A stretch of DNA of 64,000 nt from Halobacillus hunanensis (GCF_900166655.1 NZ_FVZB01000006.1:558001-622000); one strand, 5' to 3'; shown: positions 1 through 10,066, numbered from the stretch's first letter. The notes: generated by a model not told the origin, from the letters alone. Numbers and translations: made by a program.

Positions 1-676
1 AAACTTGGGATGGGAACAGGTGGATCTGCAAGAAGAGCTCGAAAATGCATTTGATGTCCCTGTAACAATTGAAAATGAGGCGAATGCAGGGGCATATGGT
101 GAAAAGAAACATAACTCTTCCTCCCACCTTTCCGATAACCTCGTTTATGTGAGTGCGGGAATTGGAATCGGTGCAGGGGTAATCATCAATGGGGAGATTT
201 ACCGGGGAGAAAAAGGTTATTCTGGAGAATTTGGGCATATGATGATCGACATGAATGGTCGAAAATGTTCTTGTGGGAGTGTGGGGTGCTGGGAAATGTA
301 TGCCTCAGAAAAAGCGCTCTTGTTAGAAGCAGAAAAGGTGCTTGACTCAGCTGAAGGGCTTAGTCTCGAATCACTTATAGATCAGGCGGAAATCAACCCC
401 AAAGTGACTTCCCTATTTACTGAAATTGGTGACTGCCTTGGTTCAGGAATTAGCAGTATTCTAAACGTGTTTAATCCCCAAAAGGTAGTAATCGGCAATC
501 GTTTAGCCCTGGCTGAACCATTACTTAGCGAACCTGTTAAGGCGGCGATTGACCGTCACACTTTGAATTTTCATAAGGAGCAAGCAGAGATACTATTCTC
601 TTCCTTAACACCGTACTCCACATCTTTAGGAGCCTCCCATTTTGTAACAGAGAGATTTATCGCAACGAATTTCTAA
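1..676 (+). CDS. ROK-family sugar repressor/kinase, XylR-like (5' end outside window)
   Basis: The frame is open from base 2, so the gene begins upstream and any N-terminal winged-helix DNA-binding domain is not visible. The visible 223 or so residues are the sugar-kinase-like ROK domain: NEANAGAYGE near residue 23, the glycine-rich GIGIGAGVIINGEIYRG, and the zinc motif CSCGSVGCWE typical of ROK proteins. It converges on a sugar symporter, with a GH10 xylanase beyond it, and both of those have matching palindromes upstream. From this I infer a XylR-type xylose-responsive repressor rather than a glucokinase. Without the N-terminus a sugar kinase cannot be excluded. Confidence 0.75.
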   Translation, partial: NLGWEQVDLQEELENAFDVPVTIENEANAGAYGEKKHNSSSHLSDNLVYVSAGIGIGAGVIINGEIYRGEKGYSGEFGHMMIDMNGRKCSCGSVGCWEMYASEKALLLEAEKVLDSAEGLSLESLIDQAEINPKVTSLFTEIGDCLGSGISSILNVFNPQKVVIGNRLALAEPLLSEPVKAAIDRHTLNFHKEQAEILFSSLTPYSTSLGASHFVTERFIATNF

Positions 677-678
677 TA

Positions 679-713
679 AAGCCGTTCTCCCAAAAGAGAA
701 CGGCTTCTGTTTT
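679..713. terminator. Bidirectional terminator between ROK gene and symporter
   Basis: GCCGTTCTC and GAGAACGGC form a perfect 9-bp stem with a six-base loop between the convergent genes. A U-rich tract follows on the plus side, and it is weaker on the minus side. Confidence 0.8.
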
Positions 714-2130
714 AATGCGCTGAGGATCGCTCCATTTCCTCTTTGGAGCTGTCCTTTAGTCTCATCTCTAACTGTTCCAAAGATTTCCCTCTTGTTTCCG
801 GAACGAACTTCCAAACAAAGAATGCTGATAGGATACTCATCACCCCGTAAAATGTATACGTTAATCCACCGCTGAACTCCATCATCATCGGATACGTAGA
901 AGAAACCAAGTAGTTCGCAGCCCATTGCGCAGCCACAGCAATGGCAACAGCTTGGCCGCGAATTTTATTTGGAAAAATCTCTGAAATGAGCACCCAAACG
1001 ATCGGTCCCCATGACATCATGAAAGAAGCCGTGTACACAATGATAAAGATAAGCGTTGCGATGCCTATTGCATTGGCATAAGCCATTCCCGCTACACCAA
1101 ACATGCCAACCGTCATACCGATCGAACCAATAATAAGCAATGGCTTACGACCGAATTTATCGACGGTTAGAATTGCGATTATGGTGAAAATGACGTTCAC
1201 CAGCCCCATTATAATTGTTTGGAACATTGAGGCATCACGACCAGCCCCCATACTTTCGAAAATTCTTGGTGCATAGTATAAAGCTACATTAATTCCAACA
1301 AATTGTTGGAAGACAGATAACAAAATTCCAATTACCACGATAGGAACCCCGAAAGAGAATAACTTCCCTCTTTTTCCCTCGTCAAACGATTGGTTGATCT
1401 CTGATAAAGTAGCTTTAGCCCTCGCTTGATTATAAATTTTACCTAAAATTTTCAAAGCCTCGTCATTTTGGTTTTGAGAAGCCAAATATCTGGGCGTTTC
1501 AGGAACCGCAAATAACAGAACAAGAAACAATAAAGCAGGGATCGCTTCAGAGGCAAACATATACCTCCACCCTACTTCGTTAATCCATTCTGCAGATTGA
1601 CCTCTGGCAATCCCCCAATTGACAAAATAAACAACGAGCATACCGAAAATAATGGCAAACTGATTAAGAGACACCAATCTGCCTCTTATATGGGAGGGTG
1701 CAATCTCTCCTATATACATCGGTGATACAGCCGATGCAAGCCCCACACCAATTCCACCAATGATTCGGTACACATTAAACATAAATAGCAAAGCAAAACT
1801 AGGCTCCCCAAACGAAAAGAACAACCATTCTGGATAAGCAGACCCCAATGCTGAAATTGAAAATAAAATGGCAGCTATGATTAACGTATATTTGCGTCCA
1901 AACTTAGTCGATAATGCTCCAGAAATGAACCCTCCGATAATACACCCAATCAAAGCACTGGAAACAGTTAAACCATGGACAAATGAACTTAAACTCAAAC
2001 TTTCCGCAAAATAAATCTGCAAGGACCCTTCTGCACCTGAGATAACGGCTGTATCATAGCCGAAGAGCAAACCACCAAGGGTAGCAACTAACGTAATTAA
2101 GACAATATAAGTATTCTTGTTTCTTTTCAT
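712..2130 (-). CDS. MFS sugar porter, D-xylose/H+ symporter type
   Basis: This is a 472-residue, twelve-helix sugar transporter. Sugar-porter signatures occur in order: GGLLFGYDTAVISG in helix 1, RIIGGIGVG followed by PMYIGEIAP and RGR, PETPRYL before the central loop, FGRKPLL, and PETRGKSLEQLE at the C-terminus. Length and motifs match the XylE/AraE/GalP group. The gene sits between a ROK regulator and a secreted xylanase, so xylose or a similar pentose is the likely substrate (inference). Upstream lie a CRE-like site and a long palindrome that is also found before the xylanase, pointing to co-regulation by the ROK protein and CcpA. Confidence 0.88.
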   Translation of the reverse strand: MKRNKNTYIVLITLVATLGGLLFGYDTAVISGAEGSLQIYFAESLSLSSFVHGLTVSSALIGCIIGGFISGALSTKFGRKYTLIIAAILFSISALGSAYPEWLFFSFGEPSFALLFMFNVYRIIGGIGVGLASAVSPMYIGEIAPSHIRGRLVSLNQFAIIFGMLVVYFVNWGIARGQSAEWINEVGWRYMFASEAIPALLFLVLLFAVPETPRYLASQNQNDEALKILGKIYNQARAKATLSEINQSFDEGKRGKLFSFGVPIVVIGILLSVFQQFVGINVALYYAPRIFESMGAGRDASMFQTIIMGLVNVIFTIIAILTVDKFGRKPLLIIGSIGMTVGMFGVAGMAYANAIGIATLIFIIVYTASFMMSWGPIVWVLISEIFPNKIRGQAVAIAVAAQWAANYLVSSTYPMMMEFSGGLTYTFYGVMSILSAFFVWKFVPETRGKSLEQLEMRLKDSSKEEMERSSAH

Positions 2131-2176
2131 CCCGATCAGAGTAGAAACAAAGACTACTCCTTCCTCCCTTCTAATT

Positions 2177-2190
2177 CGTAATCGCTTTCA
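2177..2190 (-). promoter_or_regulatory. CRE-like (CcpA) site upstream of the sugar symporter
   Basis: On the minus strand the sequence reads TGAAAGCGATTACG. It fits the catabolite-responsive-element consensus TGWAANCGNTNWCA except for the last base. It lies between the long palindrome and the start codon. Confidence 0.45.
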
Positions 2191-2209
2191 TGATGTGATT
2201 GTACCAGTA

Positions 2210-2244
2210 TAAACTTTGTTTGTACAGTGGATGAACAAAGTTTA
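2210..2244. promoter_or_regulatory. XylR-like operator 1 (symporter)
   Basis: Perfect 11-bp arms TAAACTTTGTT and AACAAAGTTTA flank a 13-bp spacer. The spacer, read on the minus strand, starts CATCCA, as in the palindrome before the xylanase. The TTTGTT...AACAAA core resembles Bacillus xyl operators. The site lies about 80 bases upstream of the symporter start. Confidence 0.65.
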
Positions 2245-2270
2245 TCTGACATCACTTCCTACAATAAAGA

Positions 2271-2313
2271 AAAAGCAAAGCCACTAGTACTTCATAGAGA
2301 GGCTTTGCTTTTC
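2271..2313 (-). terminator. Terminator of the xylanase gene
   Basis: AAGCAAAGCC pairs with GGCTTTGCTT around an 18-base loop. A T-run follows on the minus strand, 60 bases past the xylanase stop. Confidence 0.7.
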
Positions 2314-2371
2314 TTACAGATGAATTCATACAAGATGTCTGGCCCAAGTCATCATGATTTAGTTTATATCC

Positions 2372-3583
<1,212 letters not shown>

Positions 3584-3647
3584 TTAACCAACCTCCTTTT
3601 CAATAGATTGGCTAACACAAAGATTCGCACTCCTAAACCTTCCTTTA

Positions 3648-3661
3648 TGTAAGCACTTTCA
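3648..3661 (-). promoter_or_regulatory. CRE-like site upstream of xylanase
   Basis: TGTAAGCACTTTCA is one base away from the CcpA consensus, with CA in place of the central CG. It lies next to the XylR-like operator. The same central CA variant appears before the PTS regulator gene near 7790. Confidence 0.4.
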
Positions 3662-3674
3662 TTATACCCGCATT

Positions 3675-3705
3675 AACTTAGTTCATCCAGTGAATAAACT
3701 AAGTT
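3675..3705. promoter_or_regulatory. XylR-like operator 2 (xylanase)
   Basis: Perfect 9-bp arms AACTTAGTT and AACTAAGTT are separated by 13 bp, with CATCCA at the spacer start. This is the same architecture and nearly the same sequence as the operator before the symporter. It lies about 140 bases upstream of the xylanase start. Confidence 0.65.
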
Positions 3706-3769
3706 TTTCTGAATATTCCCAAAACAGGACAATGGTTATAGCACCATTTACCTGTGCAAACATTCATAC

Positions 3770-3801
3770 AAAAAACCAACGATGCAAGGAAACATCGTTG
3801 G
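3770..3801 (-). terminator. Terminator of the PTS permease gene
   Basis: CCAACGATG and CATCGTTGG form a 9-bp stem followed on the minus strand by six T residues, about 35 bases beyond the stop codon. Confidence 0.85.
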
Positions 3802-3835
3802 CACAGAAGCTAGATTATATTAAAACGTAAAATTT

Positions 3836-5749
3836 CTATTGAATTGTTTCAAGCAAACGATACGCTTCCTCTTTCGACGACACGTTTAACAGTTCCTCTC
3901 TGAAACTCTCATTCATCAAACGACGCGAAAGCATTTGAAGAATCTTCAAATGATCGTCTCCTTCTCTCGCTTTCGGAACCGCAATCATGAAAATCAGTTT
4001 CGCGTCCGTTCCATCCATACTGTTCCAGTCAACACCTTCCCGCTTAATGCCAAACACGACGGCGGGCTTTTTGACAGCTGAAGATTTACCGTGCGGAATC
4101 GCGATATTCATTCCAAGTCCCGTGGTGCCTTCCTGTTCACGATTCACTATCGCATCTTTAAAGGTTTCAGATGAATGCAGGACGTCTTGTTTATCCAGTG
4201 TCTGGATCAGCTCTTCGATCACTTCATCACGGGCTGAGCCAGCCAAATCGATATCGATAAGGTCTGGTGTCGTAATGTCTGTAAGTTTGGTAATGTTGAT
4301 ATGATCTTGCTCCTGAGATGGCTGGCTGTCCACTTTTTCCTTATCCTCAAAGACTTCTTCAGTCGGTACCTCAGAGTCAGCATCTTCACCTGCTGGCATT
4401 CCAGCTGCGACGACATCTTTTTTCAATGCGTTTGCCATAAGTGCTGTGATCACGACGCCGATTGCTGCAGCTACGAAGAACATCAGTACATGATCAACAG
4501 CACCTAACACGGCTACGACTGAACCGGCCATTGAACCAACGACAATACTTGGTATAACGCGCAATGGATCCTGAGCGGCAAACGGAATGGCTCCTTCAGT
4601 AATTCCGAATAGTCCCATCGTGAACGAGGCTTTCCCCGTTTCCCGCTCAGCCTGGTTATATTTTTTCTTGTTCAAGAACGTTGCAAGTCCCATACCAAGA
4701 GGCGGGATACAGATTGCGACGGCAATCGGACCCATAATTTCATAATTTCCTTCTGCTATCATTGCCGCTCCGAATAAAAAGGCTACCTTATTAAAAGGCC
4801 CTCCCATATCAATCGCAATCATTCCACCGAGGATGAGGGCAAGTACAATCGAACTGGTGCCCTGCATGCCTTCAAGCCACTGCGTCAAACCTTCGAAAAT
4901 AGCGGCTACAGGGGCTCCAATTACGAAAATGAATAACAATCCGACGACCAATGAAGCGATGATTGGAATAAAAATGATTGGCATTACTGGCTGAACTGCT
5001 TGAGGTACCTTGATTTTCTTAATGCCAAGTACCACGTATCCGGCTAGAAATCCGGCGATGATGCCGCCAATGAACCCTGCACCTGCTTCACTGCCGTAAA
5101 AACTTCCATTAGCCGCGATGTATCCGCCAATTATGCCGGGAGCTAAACCCGGACGGTCTGCAATACTAACCGCAATAAATCCGGCTAGGATCGGTACCAT
5201 GAAACTGAATGAAGCAGCACCTAAACTTTCAATTTGTTTCCAGAATGATCCCTCAGGAATAACAATGCCGCCATCTGTCTGTTCTCCTCCAAGTGCAAGA
5301 GAGATAGCGATCAGTAACCCACCAACAACGATAAACGGAATCATGTAGGAAACTCCGTTCATTAAATGACGATAGATAGGATTTTCCTTTTGTTTCTTTT
5401 TCTGCTTAACAGATTCAGCAGAAGGCATTTCACCCCTGTAAACGGATACATTTCCGTCCATAATTCGCTTAATTAATTCCTTTGGCTGGCGGATTCCTTC
5501 CTGTACTCCTACAACGATCAAATTCTTCCCGGCAAAGCGCTCTTTAGAAACATCTTTATCACTGGCAATAATAATTCCGTCTGCTCCCTCAATATCTTTC
5601 TCTGTCAGAGCATTCTCAACACCGATCGACCCTTGAGTCTCCACTTTGATGTCAACATTCATGTCTTCGCCGGCTTTCTGAAGGTTTTCAGCAGCCATAT
5701 ACGTATGGGCAATTCCGACGGGACATGCGGTAACAGCTAGTATTTTCAT
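3836..5749 (-). CDS. PTS mannose/fructose-type permease EIIBCA
   Basis: This 637-residue fused phosphotransferase permease takes up and phosphorylates a sugar. The domain order is B-C-A. EIIB covers residues 1-100 with the phospho-cysteine in AVTACPVGIAHTYMA. The membrane EIIC domain runs from about 125 to 450. A Glu-rich linker follows, then EIIA from about 490 to 637 with the phospho-histidine in MNIAIPHGKS. The B-C-A order and length match Bacillus ManP better than FruA (A-B-C). The gene lies downstream of a ManR-like regulator on the same strand, separated by a terminator. No sugar-phosphate isomerase gene is adjacent, so mannose versus fructose is not settled. Confidence 0.85.
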   Translation of the reverse strand: MKILAVTACPVGIAHTYMAAENLQKAGEDMNVDIKVETQGSIGVENALTEKDIEGADGIIIASDKDVSKERFAGKNLIVVGVQEGIRQPKELIKRIMDGNVSVYRGEMPSAESVKQKKKQKENPIYRHLMNGVSYMIPFIVVGGLLIAISLALGGEQTDGGIVIPEGSFWKQIESLGAASFSFMVPILAGFIAVSIADRPGLAPGIIGGYIAANGSFYGSEAGAGFIGGIIAGFLAGYVVLGIKKIKVPQAVQPVMPIIFIPIIASLVVGLLFIFVIGAPVAAIFEGLTQWLEGMQGTSSIVLALILGGMIAIDMGGPFNKVAFLFGAAMIAEGNYEIMGPIAVAICIPPLGMGLATFLNKKKYNQAERETGKASFTMGLFGITEGAIPFAAQDPLRVIPSIVVGSMAGSVVAVLGAVDHVLMFFVAAAIGVVITALMANALKKDVVAAGMPAGEDADSEVPTEEVFEDKEKVDSQPSQEQDHINITKLTDITTPDLIDIDLAGSARDEVIEELIQTLDKQDVLHSSETFKDAIVNREQEGTTGLGMNIAIPHGKSSAVKKPAVVFGIKREGVDWNSMDGTDAKLIFMIAVPKAREGDDHLKILQMLSRRLMNESFREELLNVSSKEEAYRLLETIQ

Positions 5750-5804
5750 AAGCGATTTCCTCCCTCACTGCTTTGTTATACATCCATTTTAAGCTAGTTT
5801 TCCT

Positions 5805-5853
5805 TAAAAAAAATAATTCATTATTACCGGAGATGTGGTAAAAATGAATTATT
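5805..5853 (-). terminator. Terminator or attenuator between PTS regulator and permease
   Basis: A stem of about 17 bp with one mismatch has outer arms AAATAATTCATT and AATGAATTATTT. Eight T residues follow on the minus strand. It overlaps the regulator's stop codon, so the permease either has its own promoter or is reached by read-through. Confidence 0.8.
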
Positions 5854-7765
5854 TAAGGAGAATTTGCCGAATGGATGATACACCTCGGGCTTCTTTCAGG
5901 TTCTGAATAAATTCAGGACTTGCACTCATGCTCGCTATTCTCTGGATCAGCGGTTTGATCAAAGATCGATCCTGTTTGGTCATCGCCAAAAGAAACACGA
6001 CCGAAACATATTCACGCCCCCATTCCAATGGTTCTTGGAGAATGGCGATCGCCACCGTTGAGTGCAATACTTCTTCTGGATGTGCGTGAGGTATGGCGAT
6101 TCCTCCCCCAATCGAAGTAGCTGACGACCGCTCTCGCAGTAAAGCACTATGAGGGAATGCCTGCGTAACATTTCCTTTCGTCACAAGCCCATTGGCAAGT
6201 AGCTCTACCACCTTAAAACGATGTTCAAGATCTACATCCAAATAAATCAGCTCATCTTCAACGAATCTCTCAATTGCCCCCGACCCTTGACCTGCTCTGC
6301 TGTCTTGGTCGATGGACTTCAAGAACTGATCCAGACGTTTTTTATCCTTAGTTTCTAGCAGCGGCGAAACGACGATCACAGGGAGAGACTGATGTGGCAA
6401 TGATTTTGTTGAAATCACTAGATCGACAGCTTGCTTTGCTAAAACCTCTTCAACTTCCCACATTCCTACACAATCAATAATGTCAAATCCCCTGTACGTC
6501 TGTTCCAATTTGGCCTGCAGTAAATGAGACATCCCCACACCCAGGTCACAAACAATCAGCACTTTCTTCGCCTTGTTCCGCTGTTTCTGCAACCGTTCTA
6601 CGGATGCTTGAAAATGCAGGACCACATAGGCCGCTTCATCCTCAGGGATTAACAACTCATGCGCTGACCCTACTTCTTCAAGAGCCAGCACCACCATACG
6701 GAACATATACGGATACATCTTTTTGATCTCATCCAACATCGGATTATGAATCGTAAAGCCATAGTGTAAACGATAGACCGTTGATTCCAAGTGGGTGTTC
6801 AGCCCATCTTTTAAGATTTGGTCATCGTAAAAATCGATCATCGTAAAATTCCCCATCCGGGAAATCAACTGTTCAACCATATCTTCAATCAAACGATTAG
6901 AGTCCTTTTTCGATGAACGGGAATTGCTTTTACTACTGATTAAATGTCTCGTGAAATAAATTCGTTCCTCCTGAGGAAAAACGATCCGAAGAATTCGCTC
7001 TAACCGTGTCAAAAACCAATCTGAAATTCCATATTCCTCTGTATGAGAAATCGTGTCCTCTGCTGATTCATCGAGCGTAATCTGGAAACGTTGTGTAGTT
7101 CGTTTAATCATAACTAGAGTGTGGATCAGTAAGCTTTCATAATCACCCTCTACAGAAAAAACAGAAAAATGATGCTGCATATCACGAAGCAGCTTGCGAA
7201 CTATATTTACTTCGTATGAGGAAAAGAGATTCAATATCTCCTTGCTGGTGGATAACTGAGATGTGGCCAATTCCGGCAAACGAGCCAGAGCATTTCGCTT
7301 CTGTAACTCTCCTCCTTTGACGCCGTGACCGAGACGCTGCCTGGAGACCAGCTCTAAATCAAACCGTTCAAGCCAAAGAGCTATTTGGTTCAAGTCTCCT
7401 TTTATCGTTGACTTGTTCGTGAAGTACTGTGAGGACAGTTCGCTTAAAGTAACTGGCTTCTTACTGACTAGTAACTGGTAAGTGATTTCAATAAGGCGAT
7501 CTTCCTGAGACTTTGATTCCGCTTGTGATAGATGATCGAGCATGCGGGATTTCTCCTCGGCTTCCACTACAAGCTGAATCCCAACGCCTGGCTTACGATC
7601 AAGAATAGCACCAGGATAGTTTTTCAGAAATTCCTCTATCCTCTTCAAATCATTACGAACCGTTTTTTCAGAACAATGGATAGATTCTGCTAAAGCGTGG
7701 ACATGAGTATATTCATTCGTATTTAAAATCAATGTGTGGACAAGTTCCCTTTGTCTGTCGTTCAT
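5849..7765 (-). CDS. PRD-containing PTS regulator, ManR-like
   Basis: This 638-residue transcriptional activator is controlled by PTS phosphorylation. Two N-terminal helix-turn-helix segments occur (residues 1-160, including HCSEKTVRNDLKRIEEFL). Two PRD domains follow (about 180-400, His in SHTEEYG and TRHLISS). Next is an EIIB-gat-like domain with cysteine in VLIVCDLGVGMS near residue 414, then a C-terminal EIIA domain with IGGGIAIPHAHPEE. This layout and length match ManR of Bacillus. Its target is presumably the downstream permease. A palindromic CRE-like site precedes the gene. Confidence 0.85.
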   Translation of the reverse strand: MNDRQRELVHTLILNTNEYTHVHALAESIHCSEKTVRNDLKRIEEFLKNYPGAILDRKPGVGIQLVVEAEEKSRMLDHLSQAESKSQEDRLIEITYQLLVSKKPVTLSELSSQYFTNKSTIKGDLNQIALWLERFDLELVSRQRLGHGVKGGELQKRNALARLPELATSQLSTSKEILNLFSSYEVNIVRKLLRDMQHHFSVFSVEGDYESLLIHTLVMIKRTTQRFQITLDESAEDTISHTEEYGISDWFLTRLERILRIVFPQEERIYFTRHLISSKSNSRSSKKDSNRLIEDMVEQLISRMGNFTMIDFYDDQILKDGLNTHLESTVYRLHYGFTIHNPMLDEIKKMYPYMFRMVVLALEEVGSAHELLIPEDEAAYVVLHFQASVERLQKQRNKAKKVLIVCDLGVGMSHLLQAKLEQTYRGFDIIDCVGMWEVEEVLAKQAVDLVISTKSLPHQSLPVIVVSPLLETKDKKRLDQFLKSIDQDSRAGQGSGAIERFVEDELIYLDVDLEHRFKVVELLANGLVTKGNVTQAFPHSALLRERSSATSIGGGIAIPHAHPEEVLHSTVAIAILQEPLEWGREYVSVVFLLAMTKQDRSLIKPLIQRIASMSASPEFIQNLKEARGVSSIRQILLK

Positions 7766-7786
7766 TTCTCTACACCTTCTGTACTA

Positions 7787-7800
7787 TGAAATCACTTTCA
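7787..7800 (-). promoter_or_regulatory. CRE-like palindrome before the PTS regulator
   Basis: TGAAATCACTTTCA is symmetrical outside its centre and differs from the CcpA consensus only at the central CG. It lies 22 bases upstream of the regulator start. Confidence 0.4.
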
Positions 7801-7962
7801 TTCTATCCGAAAAAAGGTGTATCGACAAATTCCCCTCTCTTTCTAACTATCCCTACTTTGCTTTAAAGGAAGCGGGATGCTACAAAGAAACTTCAGTACA
7901 TTGGATTTACCAGGATGTTGGATCTTCTAACTTCCTCCAACAGTTGATCTTCCTTTTCTATA

Positions 7963-8000
7963 AAAAAGCTGAATAGAGAGACACACTCCCCATTCAGCCC
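7963..8000 (-). terminator. Terminator of the acidic lipoprotein gene
   Basis: GCTGAAT pairs with ATTCAGC and six T residues follow on the minus strand, close behind the lipoprotein stop. Confidence 0.7.
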
Positions 8001-8010
8001 TTACAATCTA

Positions 8011-8250
8011 TCAATTTGTGTTTTCAGAAGACTCTTCTGTGCCAGACTCCTCATTTCCTTCTGTCTGACCCTGATCCGTATTTGTTTCTTCCTCAGCTTG
8101 CTGTTCGTCTTGTTCAGTATTTGTTTCTTCTTCAGCCTGCTGTTCTTCCTGTTCAGTTTCGGACTCCTCTTCTGCTGGTTCTTCCGCACATCCCGCTAAA
8201 ACCAACCCTGTACCAAGTGAAATGGATAATATAAATTTTTTCAGCTTCAT
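8011..8250 (-). CDS. Small acidic lipoprotein with Glu/Gln repeats
   Basis: I do not recognise a family. The start at 8250 is chosen because GAGGGAGGGT lies just upstream of that ATG. This gives 79 residues: a lysine-led hydrophobic signal (MKLKKFILSISLGTGLVLAG) and a lipobox LAGC with cysteine at residue 21. The rest is almost wholly Glu, Gln, Thr and Asn. Two 13-residue repeats (EQEEQQAEEETNT and a near copy) come from a 39-base direct repeat. The mature part looks disordered and strongly negative, in keeping with a surface lipoprotein of a salt-adapted Firmicute. It is monocistronic with its own terminator. Confidence 0.75.
   Translation of the reverse strand: MKLKKFILSISLGTGLVLAGCAEEPAEEESETEQEEQQAEEETNTEQDEQQAEEETNTDQGQTEGNEESGTEESSENTN
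8078..8155. repeat. 39-bp tandem repeat inside the lipoprotein gene
   Basis: Two adjacent 39-bp units (8078-8116 and 8117-8155) differ at only a few bases and keep the reading frame, encoding two 13-residue acidic repeats. Slippage here would change the length of the tail. Confidence 0.85.
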
Positions 8251-8261
8251 TCTTATGACCC

Positions 8262-8359
8262 TCCCTCTATAAATTAAAGTTTTCTTAGAATTACTCTGTT
8301 TTCCTTCCACTCCCTCTATAAATTAAAGTTTTCTTAGAATTACTCTGTTTTCCTTCCAC
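8262..8359. repeat. Perfect 49-bp tandem duplication upstream of the lipoprotein gene
   Basis: The unit at 8262-8310 is repeated without mismatch at 8311-8359. Each copy ends, on the minus strand, with GAGGGA, which is part of the lipoprotein's ribosome binding site. The leader or promoter region has therefore been duplicated recently. Confidence 0.95.
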
Positions 8360-8363
8360 TTTC

Positions 8364-8522
8364 TTAATCATCAATTGAAGCTATAGCCAAGTTACGTGCC
8401 AAGTTTGCCCAATTTTTATTAAATTTGGTACTGAGGATTGCGGTTGAATAGACTGGGATGGTTATTTTCCAGGTAATGGGTTTCTGTTTATAATCGCACC
8501 TCTGGATCTCCACGTTAGACAT
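8364..8522 (-). CDS. Possible 52-residue ORF beside the IS110 element
   Basis: This is an open frame of 52 codons starting at an ATG preceded at 8 bases by GGGAGGG. The product is moderately basic with a short hydrophobic stretch (ITIPVYSTAIL). I recognise no family. It lies between the duplicated lipoprotein leader and the insertion element and could be spurious or the remnant of a gene cut by the insertion. The rest of the stretch 8523-8710 holds no gene that I can see and probably includes the 3' flank of the element. Confidence 0.25.
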   Translation of the reverse strand: MSNVEIQRCDYKQKPITWKITIPVYSTAILSTKFNKNWANLARNLAIASIDD

Positions 8523-8710
8523 GGTGGTGGACCCTCCCATTTCTCTCGGCGTCATCGCGCGCAAATTCCTTCGTTCGACCTGACCATGTGTGGATGCCGG
8601 AAATGCTCCTCAAGTGGGTCTAAGCCCTTATGGTGAAAATAACGACCGGCTTCTCCGTGCTTCAATTGTGAAATCAATAAGAAAAAGACAAAAATCAAAG
8701 TTCTTTCGAC

Positions 8711-9997
8711 TTAAGCGACTTCCTGCACATTTGGTAACTGAGGAATATCTCGAACCATACGTTTTTCACTAAACGAACACTTCCGTGTTCCAATCACAAA
8801 GAATATCTTGATGAGCTTGCGACTTAGGGCAATAAACGACTGTTTTCCTGTCAGTGGGTTCTTTGCGCGATTCTTATAATACGCATGTAAGGTTTTGAAT
8901 CCTTCGTTATGAAAAGACAACGATCGAGCGACTTGATACAAAATGGACCGTAACCTTCTACGTCCCCGTTTCGTGATGGTGGTTTTCCCTTTAAACAGAC
9001 CGGATTGATTCATTTTCAAATTGAGTCCCGCTAATTTAATAATTTGGCGTGGATCTCTGTAGTTAGATAGATCACCAACTTCAGCGAAGAAACCAGCTAC
9101 TGTCATGGTACCAATGCCTTTCATCGCGATCATACGATCGGATCCAGGCACGTGAAGAACTAGGTCTTCAAGTTGAGTTTCAAGAGCTTCGAGGCGTTCT
9201 TGTAACGCTCGAAATTGATCGACGAGAAAACGAAACTCTTGACGGGCCATACGTAATCCCACAGTCAAACCTACACTGACTGAAGCAGCTTGCTTTAGCT
9301 GACGCATACGTTTTAATCCAATCGCTCGTTTAGCCGATTTCTTGACTTCCCTAAGAAGCTCTTCTTCCGTTTTTTGATCAATATCCTCAGGAAGATAGCC
9401 ATTTTCCAAGAAATGTAACGCAGCCTTCCCGGTCCAATCCTTAAATACCGTCAAGAATTCCGGAAAATATCGATCCAGCGTATTATGCATCTGAGCTTTG
9501 ATCGAAGAGAGATCCTCTTGGATCATGTCATAAAGTTTGATTCCTTCCCGTAACTCGGCGTACACATCCTCCGGTAAAATTGGTTCGTGATACCGACCAT
9601 TACGCACTACCTGAGCGATGACTTTCGCATCCTTTGTATCATTCTTGGTGGGGGAATCATCATCAAGCTCCTTGGAGCGCTTCACCTTCATCGGATTAAC
9701 AACCACAGGCTTTTCACCCTTAGTTTTTAAGTAGTAGGCTAAGTTAAGCCAATAATGACCTGTAGGTTCCATTCCTATCAGAAGTTTAGGTCGTCCGTTT
9801 TCTGCAGCTAAACCTGCCGTCCACTCCAGTAAATCACTGAATCCTTGCATCGAATTGGAAAAGATGAGTCGTTTGGATAAGTCTCTACCTCGATCATCAA
9901 TTGCACGGGCAACATGTTTATGCTTAGCCACATCGACACCGATAATTAACGTCTGTTCATTGATTTGCGCAAGGCGCTCATTTTGTGTAAAATCCAT
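8711..9997 (-). CDS. IS110-family DEDD transposase/recombinase
   Basis: This 428-residue protein has both IS110 domains. The N-terminal RuvC-like DEDD domain shows its acidic residues in IIGVDVAKHKH, GMEPTGHYWL and NDTKDAKVIA. A coiled coil follows around 160-290. The C-terminal Tnp domain has the conserved LAGLNLKMNQSG (candidate serine nucleophile) and TKRGRRRLRSILYQVA. The frame is intact and full length, so the element may be active. The ATG at 9997 has AAAGGAGA about seven bases upstream, and this binding site lies inside a long stem. Bridge-RNA-guided recombination is known for IS110 relatives; here it is inferred. Confidence 0.93.
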   Translation of the reverse strand: MDFTQNERLAQINEQTLIIGVDVAKHKHVARAIDDRGRDLSKRLIFSNSMQGFSDLLEWTAGLAAENGRPKLLIGMEPTGHYWLNLAYYLKTKGEKPVVVNPMKVKRSKELDDDSPTKNDTKDAKVIAQVVRNGRYHEPILPEDVYAELREGIKLYDMIQEDLSSIKAQMHNTLDRYFPEFLTVFKDWTGKAALHFLENGYLPEDIDQKTEEELLREVKKSAKRAIGLKRMRQLKQAASVSVGLTVGLRMARQEFRFLVDQFRALQERLEALETQLEDLVLHVPGSDRMIAMKGIGTMTVAGFFAEVGDLSNYRDPRQIIKLAGLNLKMNQSGLFKGKTTITKRGRRRLRSILYQVARSLSFHNEGFKTLHAYYKNRAKNPLTGKQSFIALSRKLIKIFFVIGTRKCSFSEKRMVRDIPQLPNVQEVA

Positions 9998-10002
9998 AAT
10001 AG

Positions 10003-10066
10003 AAGTCTCCTTTTGGTACTTAATTCGAGGTCATGCATGACACTCTCTATCGTACCAAGGGGACTT
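10003..10066. promoter_or_regulatory. Hairpin covering the transposase ribosome binding site
   Basis: The arm at 10003-10019 pairs imperfectly with 10052-10066 (GTACCAA matches exactly, then AAAGGAGACTT against GGGGACTT). On the minus strand the transposase Shine-Dalgarno is within one arm. On the plus strand seven T residues follow, so it can also act as a terminator for transcripts entering from the lipoprotein side. It may be part of the bridge RNA fold. Confidence 0.6.

Noticed and set aside
626-925. Minus-strand frame of 99 codons
   Set aside because: It lies in another frame of the symporter gene and across the terminator; no family features.
5750-5848. BglG-type RNA antiterminator site before the PTS permease
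   Set aside because: The hairpin looks like a plain terminator, and the regulator is a DNA-binding PRD activator with helix-turn-helix motifs, not an RNA-binding antiterminator.
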